Source: a virus. Taken from it: a stretch of 20,093 nt of DNA. The stretch covers positions 1 through 20,093 of the IMG/VR virus record IMGVR_UViG_3300030103_000715. One strand, 5' to 3'. Shown piece by piece: positions 1 through 7,770 of this stretch (its first letter is position 1; each line of letters begins with the position of its first letter). Under the pieces are notes generated by a model that saw only the letters and a list, made by a program, of their open reading frames with translations, was not told the origin of the DNA and made no database searches. The position numbers were made by a program, and so were the translations under genes.

Positions 1-1
1 C

Positions 2-1768
2 ACAGTAGCACAAGCTAGTGACCACATGCTTTTCTTAGACGGTGGTGCAACTGGAGATGTAATTGTAGAAAGCATTGGTGATTTTTTAAGTGCGATAGCT
101 GGCTCAGGTATATCAGTAAGTAGTAATCAACTAACTGCAAGCGGTAGTGACACAGTAGACATGGGTGATGGGTTCGTAATAGAAGATGGTGACGGCACAG
201 AAGTAACTATTACTGAAAACAAAGAAATTAAATTTGTAGAAGGTGGTGGTATTGATATTAACTTTACTGACACAGATAACGGAACTGATGGTGACCCATT
301 TGATTTAACTTTTACTATAGATGCAGCTCAAACAGGAATTACATCTATACATGCTACAGATTTAATAATAGGTGAAGATGCACAGACTGCAATAGACTTT
401 GGTACTGCTAACGAGATTGATTTTAAAGTAGATAATGCTAACAGATTAACTCTTGATACTGGTGCATTATATCCTGCAACTAACAACCAAATAGACTTAG
501 GTACAGCTTCGCTTGAATTTAAAGATGCTTATTTTGATGGAACAGTAACAGCAGATGCTTTCGCAGGTCCTTTAACTGGTAATGCAGATACAGCAACTCT
601 TGCAACTACAGTAACTATCACAGATAATGAAAGCACTGACGAAGATAATGCAATAATCTTTACTGCTGGTGGAGATGTTGATGGCGGTAACTTAGGCTTA
701 GAGTCAGACGGCACTTTAACGTATAATCCAAGTACAGGTAAAATTACAGCTACAGGATTTGTTGGAGCTTTAACTGGAAACGCCGACACAGCAACATTAG
801 CTACCACAGTTACTATAACTGATAATGAAAATACAAATGAAGACAACGCTATAATTTTTACTGCTGGTGGGGATGTAGACGGAGGAAATCTTGGTTTAGA
901 ATCTGATGGTAATTTAACATACAATCCAAGCACAGGAAGGCTTACAGCTACTCAGCTTGCAGGTACATTGCAGACAGCAGCACAAGCAAACATTACTTCT
1001 GTCGGAACACTTTCAGGATTAACAATTGCTGACGGTGGGAATATAGGTTCGGCATCTGACACAAATGCAATAGGAATATCTTCTGGAGGTGTTATATCAA
1101 TAACTGCAACCACTGCAAACACAGACGCTTCAGATGGAGCACTAACTGTAGCCGGCGGTGCAAGCGTTGCAGCCGACTTTACAGTTGGGGATGACTTAAG
1201 ATTGTTATCTGATTCATCAGTGCTTAGTTTTGGAGCGGATTCAGAAGCAACAATAACTCACGCAGATGATGCAGGATTAACATTTAACTCTGATATAACA
1301 ATGGCAGCAGATAAAAGCCTTAAAATGCCACAAGGTGCAAATATTAAATTTACCGATGCAATTACACAAGATAGTATAGATGATCACGATGCACAAGGTA
1401 TTATAATGACATTTACAGCAGGCTCAACTATCACACCATTTAGTCCTGTATACATACACACGGATGATGAAGTGCATGAATCTAATGCTAATGACCCCGG
1501 TACAATGCCAGCAATTGGAGTATCTGTAAATACAAGTAATGTAACAGATGGAAACTCTGTTGAAGTTATGGTATTAGGATTAATAAGAGATGAATCATTT
1601 ACAGATTTTGGTACAAATGGAGCTCCATTATTCTGTACCACTACAGCAGGTGTTATGAGTAACACAGCACCGACTGGATCTGGAGACATTCTTCAAGTAA
1701 TAGGGCATTCAATAGGTGAAAAACTAGTATTCGTACAACCTAGTTTAACAACAGCAGAACTAGCATAA
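2..1768 (+). CDS. Phage fibre/decoration structural protein, 5' partial
   Basis: The frame is open to the left edge without a stop, so the gene starts outside the window; the first internal ATG is at 26, but the upstream residues (TVAQASDH) continue the same style of sequence. At least 588 residues are visible. The protein is rich in Gly, Thr, Ala, Asp and Asn with almost no Cys, as expected for a beta-rich virion protein. The middle holds two tandem 66-residue repeats, followed by an LQTAAQANITSVGTL segment of a kind common in phage fibre proteins. The last ~120 residues (from about TFTAGSTITPFSPVYI) look like a compact beta domain resembling the DUF2190-type capsid decoration fold, but this is an inference from pattern. 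It precedes a second large fibre-like gene after nine bases carrying an AAGGAGA ribosome-binding site. Whether it belongs to tail or head is not settled. Confidence 0.75.
   Translation, partial: TVAQASDHMLFLDGGATGDVIVESIGDFLSAIAGSGISVSSNQLTASGSDTVDMGDGFVIEDGDGTEVTITENKEIKFVEGGGIDINFTDTDNGTDGDPFDLTFTIDAAQTGITSIHATDLIIGEDAQTAIDFGTANEIDFKVDNANRLTLDTGALYPATNNQIDLGTASLEFKDAYFDGTVTADAFAGPLTGNADTATLATTVTITDNESTDEDNAIIFTAGGDVDGGNLGLESDGTLTYNPSTGKITATGFVGALTGNADTATLATTVTITDNENTNEDNAIIFTAGGDVDGGNLGLESDGNLTYNPSTGRLTATQLAGTLQTAAQANITSVGTLSGLTIADGGNIGSASDTNAIGISSGGVISITATTANTDASDGALTVAGGASVAADFTVGDDLRLLSDSSVLSFGADSEATITHADDAGLTFNSDITMAADKSLKMPQGANIKFTDAITQDSIDDHDAQGIIMTFTAGSTITPFSPVYIHTDDEVHESNANDPGTMPAIGVSVNTSNVTDGNSVEVMVLGLIRDESFTDFGTNGAPLFCTTTAGVMSNTAPTGSGDILQVIGHSIGEKLVFVQPSLTTAELA
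572..967 (+). repeat. Two tandem 198-bp (66-residue) coding repeats
   Basis: Copy one begins with TTAACTGG at 572 and copy two with the same bases at 770, giving a period of 198 bases. The encoded units both start LTGNADTATLATTVTITDNE and both contain NAIIFTAGGDVDGGNLGLES. By eye about 57 of 66 residues match, while many third codon positions differ. This points to an old duplication held by selection on the protein. Confidence 0.9.
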
Positions 1769-1777
1769 GGAGAACTT

Positions 1778-4216
1778 ATGGCAGATATAGCTAAGATAGA
1801 TGGCGATGCCATAGCAGACATCGCAAAAATAATGGGAGATGATAAAGGAGACATAGCAAAGTTTCTAGGAGCAGACATACCCGAAGCTCAAGCAGACCCA
1901 GCACTTACATCATTGACAAACGAAGATTTTAACGCATCTACAACTTTTGGTAATGCTACAGCTTATAATCCCACTGATAAGATTATGATTTTTTCGTATG
2001 GGGATTCTGCTAACAGTGGTTATCCGACAGTTGTTTGTGCTACTGCATCAGGCAGTACATTAACTTATGGAGATGAAGTAGTAATAGTATCAACAGCAGA
2101 TTCGTTCTCATCAGGTGTTACATATAATGATGAACAAGATAGAGTCATGGGTGCATATATGGTATATGAAGGTAGTGATTACAACTCTGTATATGCTTAT
2201 GCGGCAAGTATAACTACAAGTGGTAGTGGCTCACCTAAGTTATCATCAGTAGGCACTAGCACAGTAGTTTATAATCCAAATAGTGATGGTAGTAGCTTTC
2301 CAAACCTGCATGGTCCAGAAGGGCAAATGTGTATATATGATCATTCAGATGGTGCATCTGCTGGAAGGATGCTTGTATTTTTTGCTAAAGGTGGAGAATC
2401 AAGTGGTTCTTCGGTAGCAGGTGACAGAAGTGATGTTGTAGGTGCCGCAGTAACAATAACAGACGTGTCTAGCAATAATAATGTAACAGTAGGTGCTTTA
2501 CAAGTGCTTCAAGATGTTAACGGATATTCTACTGACCCCCCTATGATTTGGAGTTGGAATGAACAAAGAAACAAAGTTGTATTAGTAACACAAGATGTAT
2601 CTGGTACATTCCAAGTACAGGCAGCAACTGTGACGGGTAGTGGTGCAACCATGACAGTTAATACGCAATATTTATTAGATACTGGTGCAGCACAGGCTTT
2701 ATCCCATAACACTAACTTTGGTTATGACGGAACTAATAAAAGCAGATTTAGAATGGATAATACTAAAAGAGTTGTATATGACAGCACAAATAATTGTCAT
2801 CATGTATACATATATCAACAAAAGTATGGTACGCAATCTACTGATGATTTTTCACTATTTAATTTCACAGTAGCAGCAAACGATACAATTACATGGACTC
2901 AAACACCACACAATGCAAAGCCAGTAAAGTCTAGTGGTATTATAAAACAATCAACATATCTAGATGGTGGAAATGGTGGTACTTTTATGACTAATGGTAA
3001 TGATGCTTCTGGTGATTTTGGAGGCACAAGTACAAAAAATAATATAAGTCTTGCATTTAGTGCAGGTAGAGGTAGAGGTGCAATTTTCGGACATAATAGC
3101 TCACACACTTCTGATGCAGATGTAAATGTAATGGCATGGGGATATACAGCAGGAGAAGGTTATTCGTTTAAAGGTGGTAAATTTGAAATGTTTACTAATA
3201 AACCAAAGAGCCAAGTTACCTCACCAAGTGGTACTACCCACTTATCTGATGACGGCTTTGTGGGTAGTAATTTATTTTTCGTAGGGGACCACCAAGATAA
3301 TAATGGTGAGTCAGAAATAGGTGCTTTTGATACAGGTATTGGTTTAACAGCACCCGGAAACGCAATATTTAGTCGTGGTGATTCTGAACTGCCAGCACAA
3401 AGAAGCAGACTGGCGGGTTTTGGTCAAAGTCGTATTGCTGCTTTGGTAATTGGTGGTAACAATACAGGTGGTACACCTCAAGTAGATGGTGATGAATACA
3501 ACGGAAATGTTTTTACAGCAAGTGGCAATCTGAGTGTTGCAAGACATTCGGCAAGTGGTTCAGGCACCTTGACAGCAGGGTTTATATTTGGTGGTACAGG
3601 TACAGACGGACATGGGGCAAGTGCATCTGCACCTAAAACATCAGAAGAATATGATGGCTCATCATTTAGCACTGGTGGTACGTCAAGTTCAATTGGTGGT
3701 GATGGTATATCGACCACCGGTTTACAAACTGACACTTTAGGAGTAGGTGGATACATAAGTGCTTATAGAGATGATGTTGAATCATATAACGGTAGTTCTT
3801 GGTCAACAGAAGCAGACTCACCTGTAAATCTTAATTATGGAAGAATGGCAGGTAGGTCGCATAATGATGCAATACACTTTGGAGGTCATGCTGGAAGTTA
3901 TACAAAACCTACTTATAAATATAATGGTAGTGCTTGGTCAACTTTAAACAGTATGATCAATGACAACAATGTATTTCAAGCCTTTGGCATAACCACTGAT
4001 GCTGGTGCAACAGGTGGTAATAGAATCGACAATGGTGCTAGTGAGTTTTGGGATGGGACATCTTGGGCATCCGGTCCAACTAATTCGTATTTTGACAGAT
4101 ATGCACCCACAAATTCTATTGATTGTAATGGTACTTTTGCAGGCATATCTTTTGGAGGTGGCACAGGTTCATCGAATGGTGCTGGAGATGTACAAAATAT
4201 GCATTGTGATAGGTAA
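1778..4216 (+). CDS. Tail fibre / receptor-binding candidate with two beta-propellers (Kelch-like C-terminus)
   Basis: The 812-residue product starts nine bases after the previous stop, behind AAGGAGA. Residues 2-30 hold three short units of the form DIAKI-x-GD, which resemble N-terminal repeats seen in other marine phage tail proteins and may attach the protein to the virion. Residues about 35-380 hold roughly 55-residue repeats built around TYN-x-x-QDRVMGAY or SWNEQRNKVVLV, followed by a gly/ser-rich beta strand, as in a propeller. Residues about 543-812 hold five to six Kelch-like units, with strands such as YNGSSWST, YNGSAWST and WDGTSWASG alternating with FIFGG, IHFGG and ISFGG. Kelch propellers bind protein or sugar ligands, so a host-recognition role is likely but inferred. 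Its stop is followed after two bases by the next ATG. Confidence 0.8.
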   Translation: MADIAKIDGDAIADIAKIMGDDKGDIAKFLGADIPEAQADPALTSLTNEDFNASTTFGNATAYNPTDKIMIFSYGDSANSGYPTVVCATASGSTLTYGDEVVIVSTADSFSSGVTYNDEQDRVMGAYMVYEGSDYNSVYAYAASITTSGSGSPKLSSVGTSTVVYNPNSDGSSFPNLHGPEGQMCIYDHSDGASAGRMLVFFAKGGESSGSSVAGDRSDVVGAAVTITDVSSNNNVTVGALQVLQDVNGYSTDPPMIWSWNEQRNKVVLVTQDVSGTFQVQAATVTGSGATMTVNTQYLLDTGAAQALSHNTNFGYDGTNKSRFRMDNTKRVVYDSTNNCHHVYIYQQKYGTQSTDDFSLFNFTVAANDTITWTQTPHNAKPVKSSGIIKQSTYLDGGNGGTFMTNGNDASGDFGGTSTKNNISLAFSAGRGRGAIFGHNSSHTSDADVNVMAWGYTAGEGYSFKGGKFEMFTNKPKSQVTSPSGTTHLSDDGFVGSNLFFVGDHQDNNGESEIGAFDTGIGLTAPGNAIFSRGDSELPAQRSRLAGFGQSRIAALVIGGNNTGGTPQVDGDEYNGNVFTASGNLSVARHSASGSGTLTAGFIFGGTGTDGHGASASAPKTSEEYDGSSFSTGGTSSSIGGDGISTTGLQTDTLGVGGYISAYRDDVESYNGSSWSTEADSPVNLNYGRMAGRSHNDAIHFGGHAGSYTKPTYKYNGSAWSTLNSMINDNNVFQAFGITTDAGATGGNRIDNGASEFWDGTSWASGPTNSYFDRYAPTNSIDCNGTFAGISFGGGTGSSNGAGDVQNMHCDR
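1781..1870 (+). repeat. Triple DIAKI-x-GD peptide repeat
   Basis: The first 30 residues of the propeller protein read as three degenerate units, ADIAKIDGD, ADIAKIMGD and GDIAKFLGA. It lies before the first propeller and may be the virion-anchoring segment; that role is an inference. Confidence 0.75.
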
Positions 4217-4218
4217 TT

Positions 4219-4509
4219 ATGATTTATTTTCAAACAACAACTTTAACAGAATACAAACATACGGATGCTAAAAGATTTACTTTAACTGGATATCCGGGTA
4301 ATATATACAAAGCAGTAGATACTGCTGACTATGGTGGTGGTGTAGAACATTGCACAAAATGGGTAGAAAAATATGGTTACACAATAAAAACAAAAGCACA
4401 AGCACAAGAAATAGTAAATGCTGGTATAATAACATTAAATAACCTTTTAGCAGGTGATGAACTTGAGGGTAGACCAGCAATAGAACAAGGAGCAATAACA
4501 CTTGAATAA
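4219..4509 (+). CDS. Small protein of unknown function downstream of fibre gene
   Basis: This 96-residue product is not recognised. It starts two bases after the propeller gene stop, so translation is probably coupled. The first half is beta-like with several aromatic residues (FTLTGYPGNIYKAVD), and the second half looks helical (TKAQAQEIVNAGIITLNNLL). It has one Cys and no signal peptide or membrane segment. Position just after a fibre gene would suit a fibre assembly factor or small accessory virion protein, but nothing in the sequence proves that. Its last eight bases overlap the next gene. Confidence 0.65.
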   Translation: MIYFQTTTLTEYKHTDAKRFTLTGYPGNIYKAVDTADYGGGVEHCTKWVEKYGYTIKTKAQAQEIVNAGIITLNNLLAGDELEGRPAIEQGAITLE

Positions 4510-5125
4510 TTTTCCAATGTTAAATAAAGAACATAATAAGTTCTTACAAGAATTAAAAGCAGAACTAGAAGATACACATAGTAAAGTACAGATATACAGA
4601 ACTGAAACTGAAATGCGTTACTCTGTACTTAATGATGGTAGGTTTCCTACAAAAGCTAGTAAATATTGGCAAGCTGTAAGAGAACAAGATGTATTTTATA
4701 GACAACTTAGAATAGACTCTTATGAGTATAGAAAACTTTTAGTTGAAATTAAAAAAGTTGAAAGAGCAATAAGTACGGAAGATGATGAATTAGAAGTGGA
4801 ACTATTGCAAATAGAACTAGAAGAAAAATTATGGGCTAAAGAAAATATTGCTAGAAGTGGTGCTGACAGGGTAAGGGAAATTGAGCATTGGTCAAGAATT
4901 AAAAAAGAACTAGATGATGGTTCATTTGATACACAAAATGTTAATACACATCAAAAAGAATCATTAAAAGCACAGTTACAAGAAAGAGCAAAAAGTTTGA
5001 CACCGGGCAGTGGTCAAGGTGAAGTATTAAATGTATTAGGTCCACTAAAAACAATTGATGATGATTTTAGAAAACAAGTTGAAGCACAAGAAAAAGGGAT
5101 GTTAAATGGCGAAAATAATAGTTAG
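4502..5125 (+). CDS. Coiled-coil protein of unknown function (TTG start)
   Basis: The 207-residue product is highly charged and mostly helical. Residues about 10-35 and 75-145 look like coiled coil, with many Glu, Lys and Leu (for example LLVEIKKVERAI and ELEVELLQIELEEKL). The end has a flexible Pro/Gly stretch (SLTPGSGQGE) and a Lys/Glu-rich tail. The start is taken as TTG at 4502 because AAGGAG at 4487-4492 lies nine bases upstream; the first ATG at 4517 is 24 bases from that site. The gene overlaps its left neighbour by 8 bases and its right neighbour by 20. No family is recognised; a structural or assembly role is guessed from its place among virion genes. Confidence 0.7.
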   Translation: MNNFPMLNKEHNKFLQELKAELEDTHSKVQIYRTETEMRYSVLNDGRFPTKASKYWQAVREQDVFYRQLRIDSYEYRKLLVEIKKVERAISTEDDELEVELLQIELEEKLWAKENIARSGADRVREIEHWSRIKKELDDGSFDTQNVNTHQKESLKAQLQERAKSLTPGSGQGEVLNVLGPLKTIDDDFRKQVEAQEKGMLNGENNS

Positions 5126-5411
5126 AAATTCAGATAATAAGGTAGTTTATTGTTTAGCAGATAGTCAAATAATAACCATGACATCTGATGAATGTAAATT
5201 TACACATACTCATGATGACAGGAATACTATTGTGTTAGATATAAATTCTTCAACACATACAGTATACGAAGGTGTTACAGCACCTACATCATTCTATGGT
5301 AATTGTTTTACATACATAGATGGTAATTGGGCATTAGATGCTGATAAGGTAACAAAGTTAAATGAAGTTAGAACCCTTATGAATCAACCAACAATAAATC
5401 CCCAACTTTAA
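5106..5411 (+). CDS. Small protein of unknown function
   Basis: This 101-residue product starts inside the end of the coiled-coil gene, with an AAAGGG ribosome-binding site at 5093-5098. The body looks beta-rich (KIIVRNSDNKVVYCL, NTIVLDINSSTHTVYEG, CFTYIDGNWALD) and the final 25 residues look helical (KVTKLNEVRTLMN). It has three Cys but no CxxC pair. The layout of a small beta domain followed by a helix is seen in some fibre-assembly proteins, but no specific family is recognised. It is the last gene before an 85-base gap with a promoter candidate. Confidence 0.65.
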   Translation: MAKIIVRNSDNKVVYCLADSQIITMTSDECKFTHTHDDRNTIVLDINSSTHTVYEGVTAPTSFYGNCFTYIDGNWALDADKVTKLNEVRTLMNQPTINPQL

Positions 5412-5428
5412 AGATTTCTATAAAAAGT

Positions 5429-5440
5429 TAGTATAATATA
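5429..5440 (+). promoter_or_regulatory. Promoter candidate, TAGTATAATATA element
   Basis: The 12 bases contain a perfect TATAAT (5432-5437) in the 85-base gap before the gene at 5497. No good TTGACA lies 16-18 bases upstream; the best is TAAAGA at 5409-5414. The same 12 bases recur at 7741-7752, again just before a gene with a strong ribosome-binding site. It may be a -10-only promoter. Confidence 0.5.
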
Positions 5441-5454
5441 AGTAGAACTTGCAA

Positions 5455-5472
5455 AATAAGTTGGAATAAGTT
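5455..5472 (+). repeat. Direct repeat AATAAGTT, 10-base period, in leader
   Basis: AATAAGTT occurs at 5455-5462 and again at 5465-5472, a spacing of one helical turn. An upstream AACTT (5446-5450) can also pair with the first AAGTT (5458-5462). The site lies between the candidate -10 element and the AGGAGG ribosome-binding site, so it could be an operator or leader element. It is short and AT-rich, so chance is possible. Confidence 0.3.
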
Positions 5473-5496
5473 AAGATACGATTTTAGGAGGTACAT

Positions 5497-5919
5497 ATGC
5501 CAATAGAAACTAAAACGTACAAACATTACTGGACGGATAAGAAGTGGTGGCAAAATGAAGACTATGTAGAGTTTCCTGTTTTAAGTTATAAGAAACACTA
5601 TGCAAGGACTAAAACAGTTGAAAAAAAGATCAAGAGTTTATTAAGAAGAGGTAAATCTTTTATACTTAACACAAATATTTTGACTGGAGATGATATACTA
5701 TATGTAAGTGGTTTCAACGGGATGGTTCAACCATGTGAGGATGCGACAGATGAATGCAAACAAACATGGCAAACCAAGAAAGATGAAGGACACTATTTAT
5801 ATGTAAACAATTGTCTACCCTTTTTAAATGGGGCTAGACCAGTGTGGGGAGACCCCCCACCGAAAAGAATTAGAAGAGCCTCAATGAAAAGGGGCATTAG
5901 TTCAAGGAGAAATGCGTAA
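5497..5919 (+). CDS. Basic protein of unknown function
   Basis: The 140-residue product has a near-ideal ribosome-binding site, TAGGAGG, at 5485-5491, and its own promoter candidate upstream, so it is probably well expressed. The first 20 residues are rich in Trp and Tyr (HYWTDKKWW), the middle is Lys/Arg-rich (KKIKSLLRRGK), and the C-terminus is very basic (KRIRRASMKRGISSRRNA). Three Cys (in PCED, DECK and NNCL) could make a small metal or disulfide site, but no known motif is complete. No family is recognised; a basic tail of this kind would suit binding to nucleic acid or to an acidic partner. Its stop overlaps the next start as TAATG. Confidence 0.7.
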   Translation: MPIETKTYKHYWTDKKWWQNEDYVEFPVLSYKKHYARTKTVEKKIKSLLRRGKSFILNTNILTGDDILYVSGFNGMVQPCEDATDECKQTWQTKKDEGHYLYVNNCLPFLNGARPVWGDPPPKRIRRASMKRGISSRRNA

Positions 5920-6143
5920 TGCAAGAAGAGCTTAAAAAAGATTTAGAAACTTTAGAAAATGAAGTTGTATCATTAAGACAGCAATTACTTAATGCTAATA
6001 ACCAACGAGATTTACTAATAGCGAAAATTCAACAAGTAAATGGGGCGGCTGGTTACCTAAGAGGTAAACTAGGAGTAGAAGCTCCAGTAGAACAAGTAGA
6101 AGAAAAGCCTGAAGAAACAACGGAGGAAAACTCGGAGGGTTAA
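5919..6143 (+). CDS. Short coiled-coil protein with acidic tail
   Basis: The 74-residue product begins at a TAATG junction with the preceding gene. Residues 1-43 form one heptad-like helix (LETLENEVVSLRQQLLNAN), and residues 55-74 are an acidic Glu/Pro/Thr tail (EEKPEETTEENSEG). It is the opposite in charge to the basic protein encoded just before it, and translational coupling would make both in similar amounts, so the two could interact; that is inference. A GGAGGG for the next gene lies within its last codons. No function can be named. Confidence 0.65.
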   Translation: MQEELKKDLETLENEVVSLRQQLLNANNQRDLLIAKIQQVNGAAGYLRGKLGVEAPVEQVEEKPEETTEENSEG

Positions 6144-6146
6144 CCA

Positions 6147-7283
6147 ATGCCTACAGTGGCAAACGAACAATTTGATTACGTCAGAATTGATACTGGCGGA
6201 GGTGTTTTTACTAATAGAGATTTAGAAGCAAGGTCTATTACAGGTACATCATTTTCAGTAATAGAAGGCACTGACGATTTTTTATATTTAGGGGACGATG
6301 CTAAATTTGATATGGCAATATTTGACATAGATACACCCGGCAGCTATACAGCACCTTTAAAATATGAATATTTCAATGGATCTAGTTTCGCAGAATTTAT
6401 CCCTGATACTCAAGAATTTAATTTAGATGACAATGATGATGGCACATATTCTGGAGAGGCTTATGGATTTGCAGGAGATGGTGTAGAAATCTTCCCAGTA
6501 AGAGTAATAAGTGATTGGGCTAAAACAACTGTTGATGAAGGGCAGTCTGCATATTGGATAAGAATAAGTGCTCCGAATGGTATTAACTCTGGTGCAACTG
6601 TTAAAAATATTAGAAAAAGACCTGTAGAAGCATATTGCACTACACAAGAAGTATTTGAATTATTACAACTTGCAAATGTGACAGGCACTACAGATTTTAC
6701 TACCACAACTGTTCCGAGTAAAGCTACTGTAGAAACATATATTCATGGGGCTCAAGCTCAAATAGATTATCAAACTAGAAAGTCTTGGAGAATGAATTAT
6801 GTTGCAGATGAAAAACATGACTTTAATATCTTTGGATTTAGACCTGATAGACCAGATCCTTACAAAATATTAGAGCTTGCTGTATGGGATGGTTCTGAAT
6901 TTGACGTAAGAAGCAAAGGTAGAGATAAAGATTACTTTTTAGTTAGAGATACTGGTATGATCCATTTTTCTAGATACTTTTTCCTACCAGCAAGATTTAG
7001 AGGATTCAACACCCCTACATTTAGATTTGGCGGTGGTGAATTTATAATGCCCATAAAAATTAAATATTTATATGGTAGAAATATAGGAACAGATGTGCGT
7101 GAAGGTCCATTTGTTACTGAGATAACTAAAAAACTAGCAGCGATAGAAATACTTAAAAACTCTGATTTTGGTAATTTAGCAGTAAGTGGAATGGATAGAG
7201 TACCATTACAACAGAAATTACAGTTATTTCAAGTTGAGGTATCAGAGGGTATAGAATCACTTAAACGTGTGGAGATATTCTAA
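6147..7283 (+). CDS. Head-tail connector/adaptor protein with N-terminal beta domain
   Basis: The 378-residue product follows GGAGGG at 6134-6139. Residues about 40-155 form a beta-rich domain with FLYLGDDAKFDMAIFDI, YEYFNGSSFAEF and AYWIRISAP, a pattern found in other phage virion proteins. Residues about 160-215 (YCTTQEVFELLQL, then ATVETYIHGAQAQIDYQTRKSW) fit the helical start of the gp6-like head-tail connector family, where a TxxEV helix is followed by a long helix ending near an Arg. The remainder is mixed beta and includes PIKIKYLYGRN. The gene is directly followed by a tail-terminator candidate and the tube gene, which supports a place at the head-tail joint. Family assignment is by motif and order only. 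Confidence 0.65.
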   Translation: MPTVANEQFDYVRIDTGGGVFTNRDLEARSITGTSFSVIEGTDDFLYLGDDAKFDMAIFDIDTPGSYTAPLKYEYFNGSSFAEFIPDTQEFNLDDNDDGTYSGEAYGFAGDGVEIFPVRVISDWAKTTVDEGQSAYWIRISAPNGINSGATVKNIRKRPVEAYCTTQEVFELLQLANVTGTTDFTTTTVPSKATVETYIHGAQAQIDYQTRKSWRMNYVADEKHDFNIFGFRPDRPDPYKILELAVWDGSEFDVRSKGRDKDYFLVRDTGMIHFSRYFFLPARFRGFNTPTFRFGGGEFIMPIKIKYLYGRNIGTDVREGPFVTEITKKLAAIEILKNSDFGNLAVSGMDRVPLQQKLQLFQVEVSEGIESLKRVEIF

Positions 7284-7733
7284 ATGCCTACTGAGCCGAT
7301 ACCTGTAAATGAGTTTATAACAGACTTAGAAGGTCAGTGGACTTTTAGTAATGTTAGTGGCACATCTAAAAAACCGGGTTTTATTGAGGTAACTGGGGCA
7401 GGTGAACCCATGAGATATAACTTAAATGTTAATGACCAGATAATTGCAAGGGCTACTGGTCCAGCTTTACAAGAAATTCCAATAGGTAATAGAAAGTTTG
7501 GTAATAGGATTTACAATATTACTTTAGAAATTTACACACAAGAAAGCAGACAACGACTGTATAATGTTATGGCAGAAATTAGAAGAATATGCCACTCTAG
7601 AATACATAGTCTTACTAACTTTCAACGTATCCAGTTTATGGATTTTAATGAACAAACTAATGCACAAGCAAATGTGTGGGTGGGAACTGTATCTGTACAG
7701 TTAGTCAACAATGCAATTGCTTTAGAAACTTAA
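7284..7733 (+). CDS. Probable tail terminator / tail completion protein
   Basis: The 149-residue product starts directly after the adaptor stop, with GGAG at 7271-7274. It has an alpha/beta layout: beta strands around NRIYNITLEIYT, a helix around SRQRLYNVMAEIRRICHSR, then strands around FQRIQFMDFN and ANVWVGTVSVQLVNNA. This order and the size match tail terminator proteins (lambda gpU or SPP1 gp17 type), which cap the finished tail tube and join it to the head. Gene order supports this: connector before it, tube protein after it. Primary sequence does not allow a certain match. Confidence 0.6.
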   Translation: MPTEPIPVNEFITDLEGQWTFSNVSGTSKKPGFIEVTGAGEPMRYNLNVNDQIIARATGPALQEIPIGNRKFGNRIYNITLEIYTQESRQRLYNVMAEIRRICHSRIHSLTNFQRIQFMDFNEQTNAQANVWVGTVSVQLVNNAIALET

Positions 7734-7740
7734 GGTTTTG

Positions 7741-7752
7741 TAGTATAATATA
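7741..7752 (+). promoter_or_regulatory. Promoter candidate, second TAGTATAATATA element
   Basis: The same 12 bases as at 5429-5440 lie in the 37-base gap before the tail tube gene. TATAAT is at 7744-7749. A weak -35 candidate TTTAGA is at 7721-7726 with a 17-base spacer. The AGGAGGA ribosome-binding site (7758-7764) begins only five bases after the element, so the transcript would have almost no leader. Confidence 0.5.
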
Positions 7753-7770
7753 CATGTAGGAGGAAATATA

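Noticed and set aside
529-933. Open frame on the minus strand over the tandem repeats
   Set aside because: It is an antisense shadow of the 66-residue repeats; no ribosome-binding site and low-complexity Ser/Val/Pro content.
3478-3756. Minus-strand open frame opposite the Kelch-like region
   Set aside because: It arises from the Gly/Ser/Thr-rich codons of the plus-strand gene and has no start signal.
4277-4577. Minus-strand open frames with Leu-rich products
   Set aside because: They overlap plus-strand genes with good spacing and start signals; the Leu runs mirror Lys/Gln-rich plus-strand codons.
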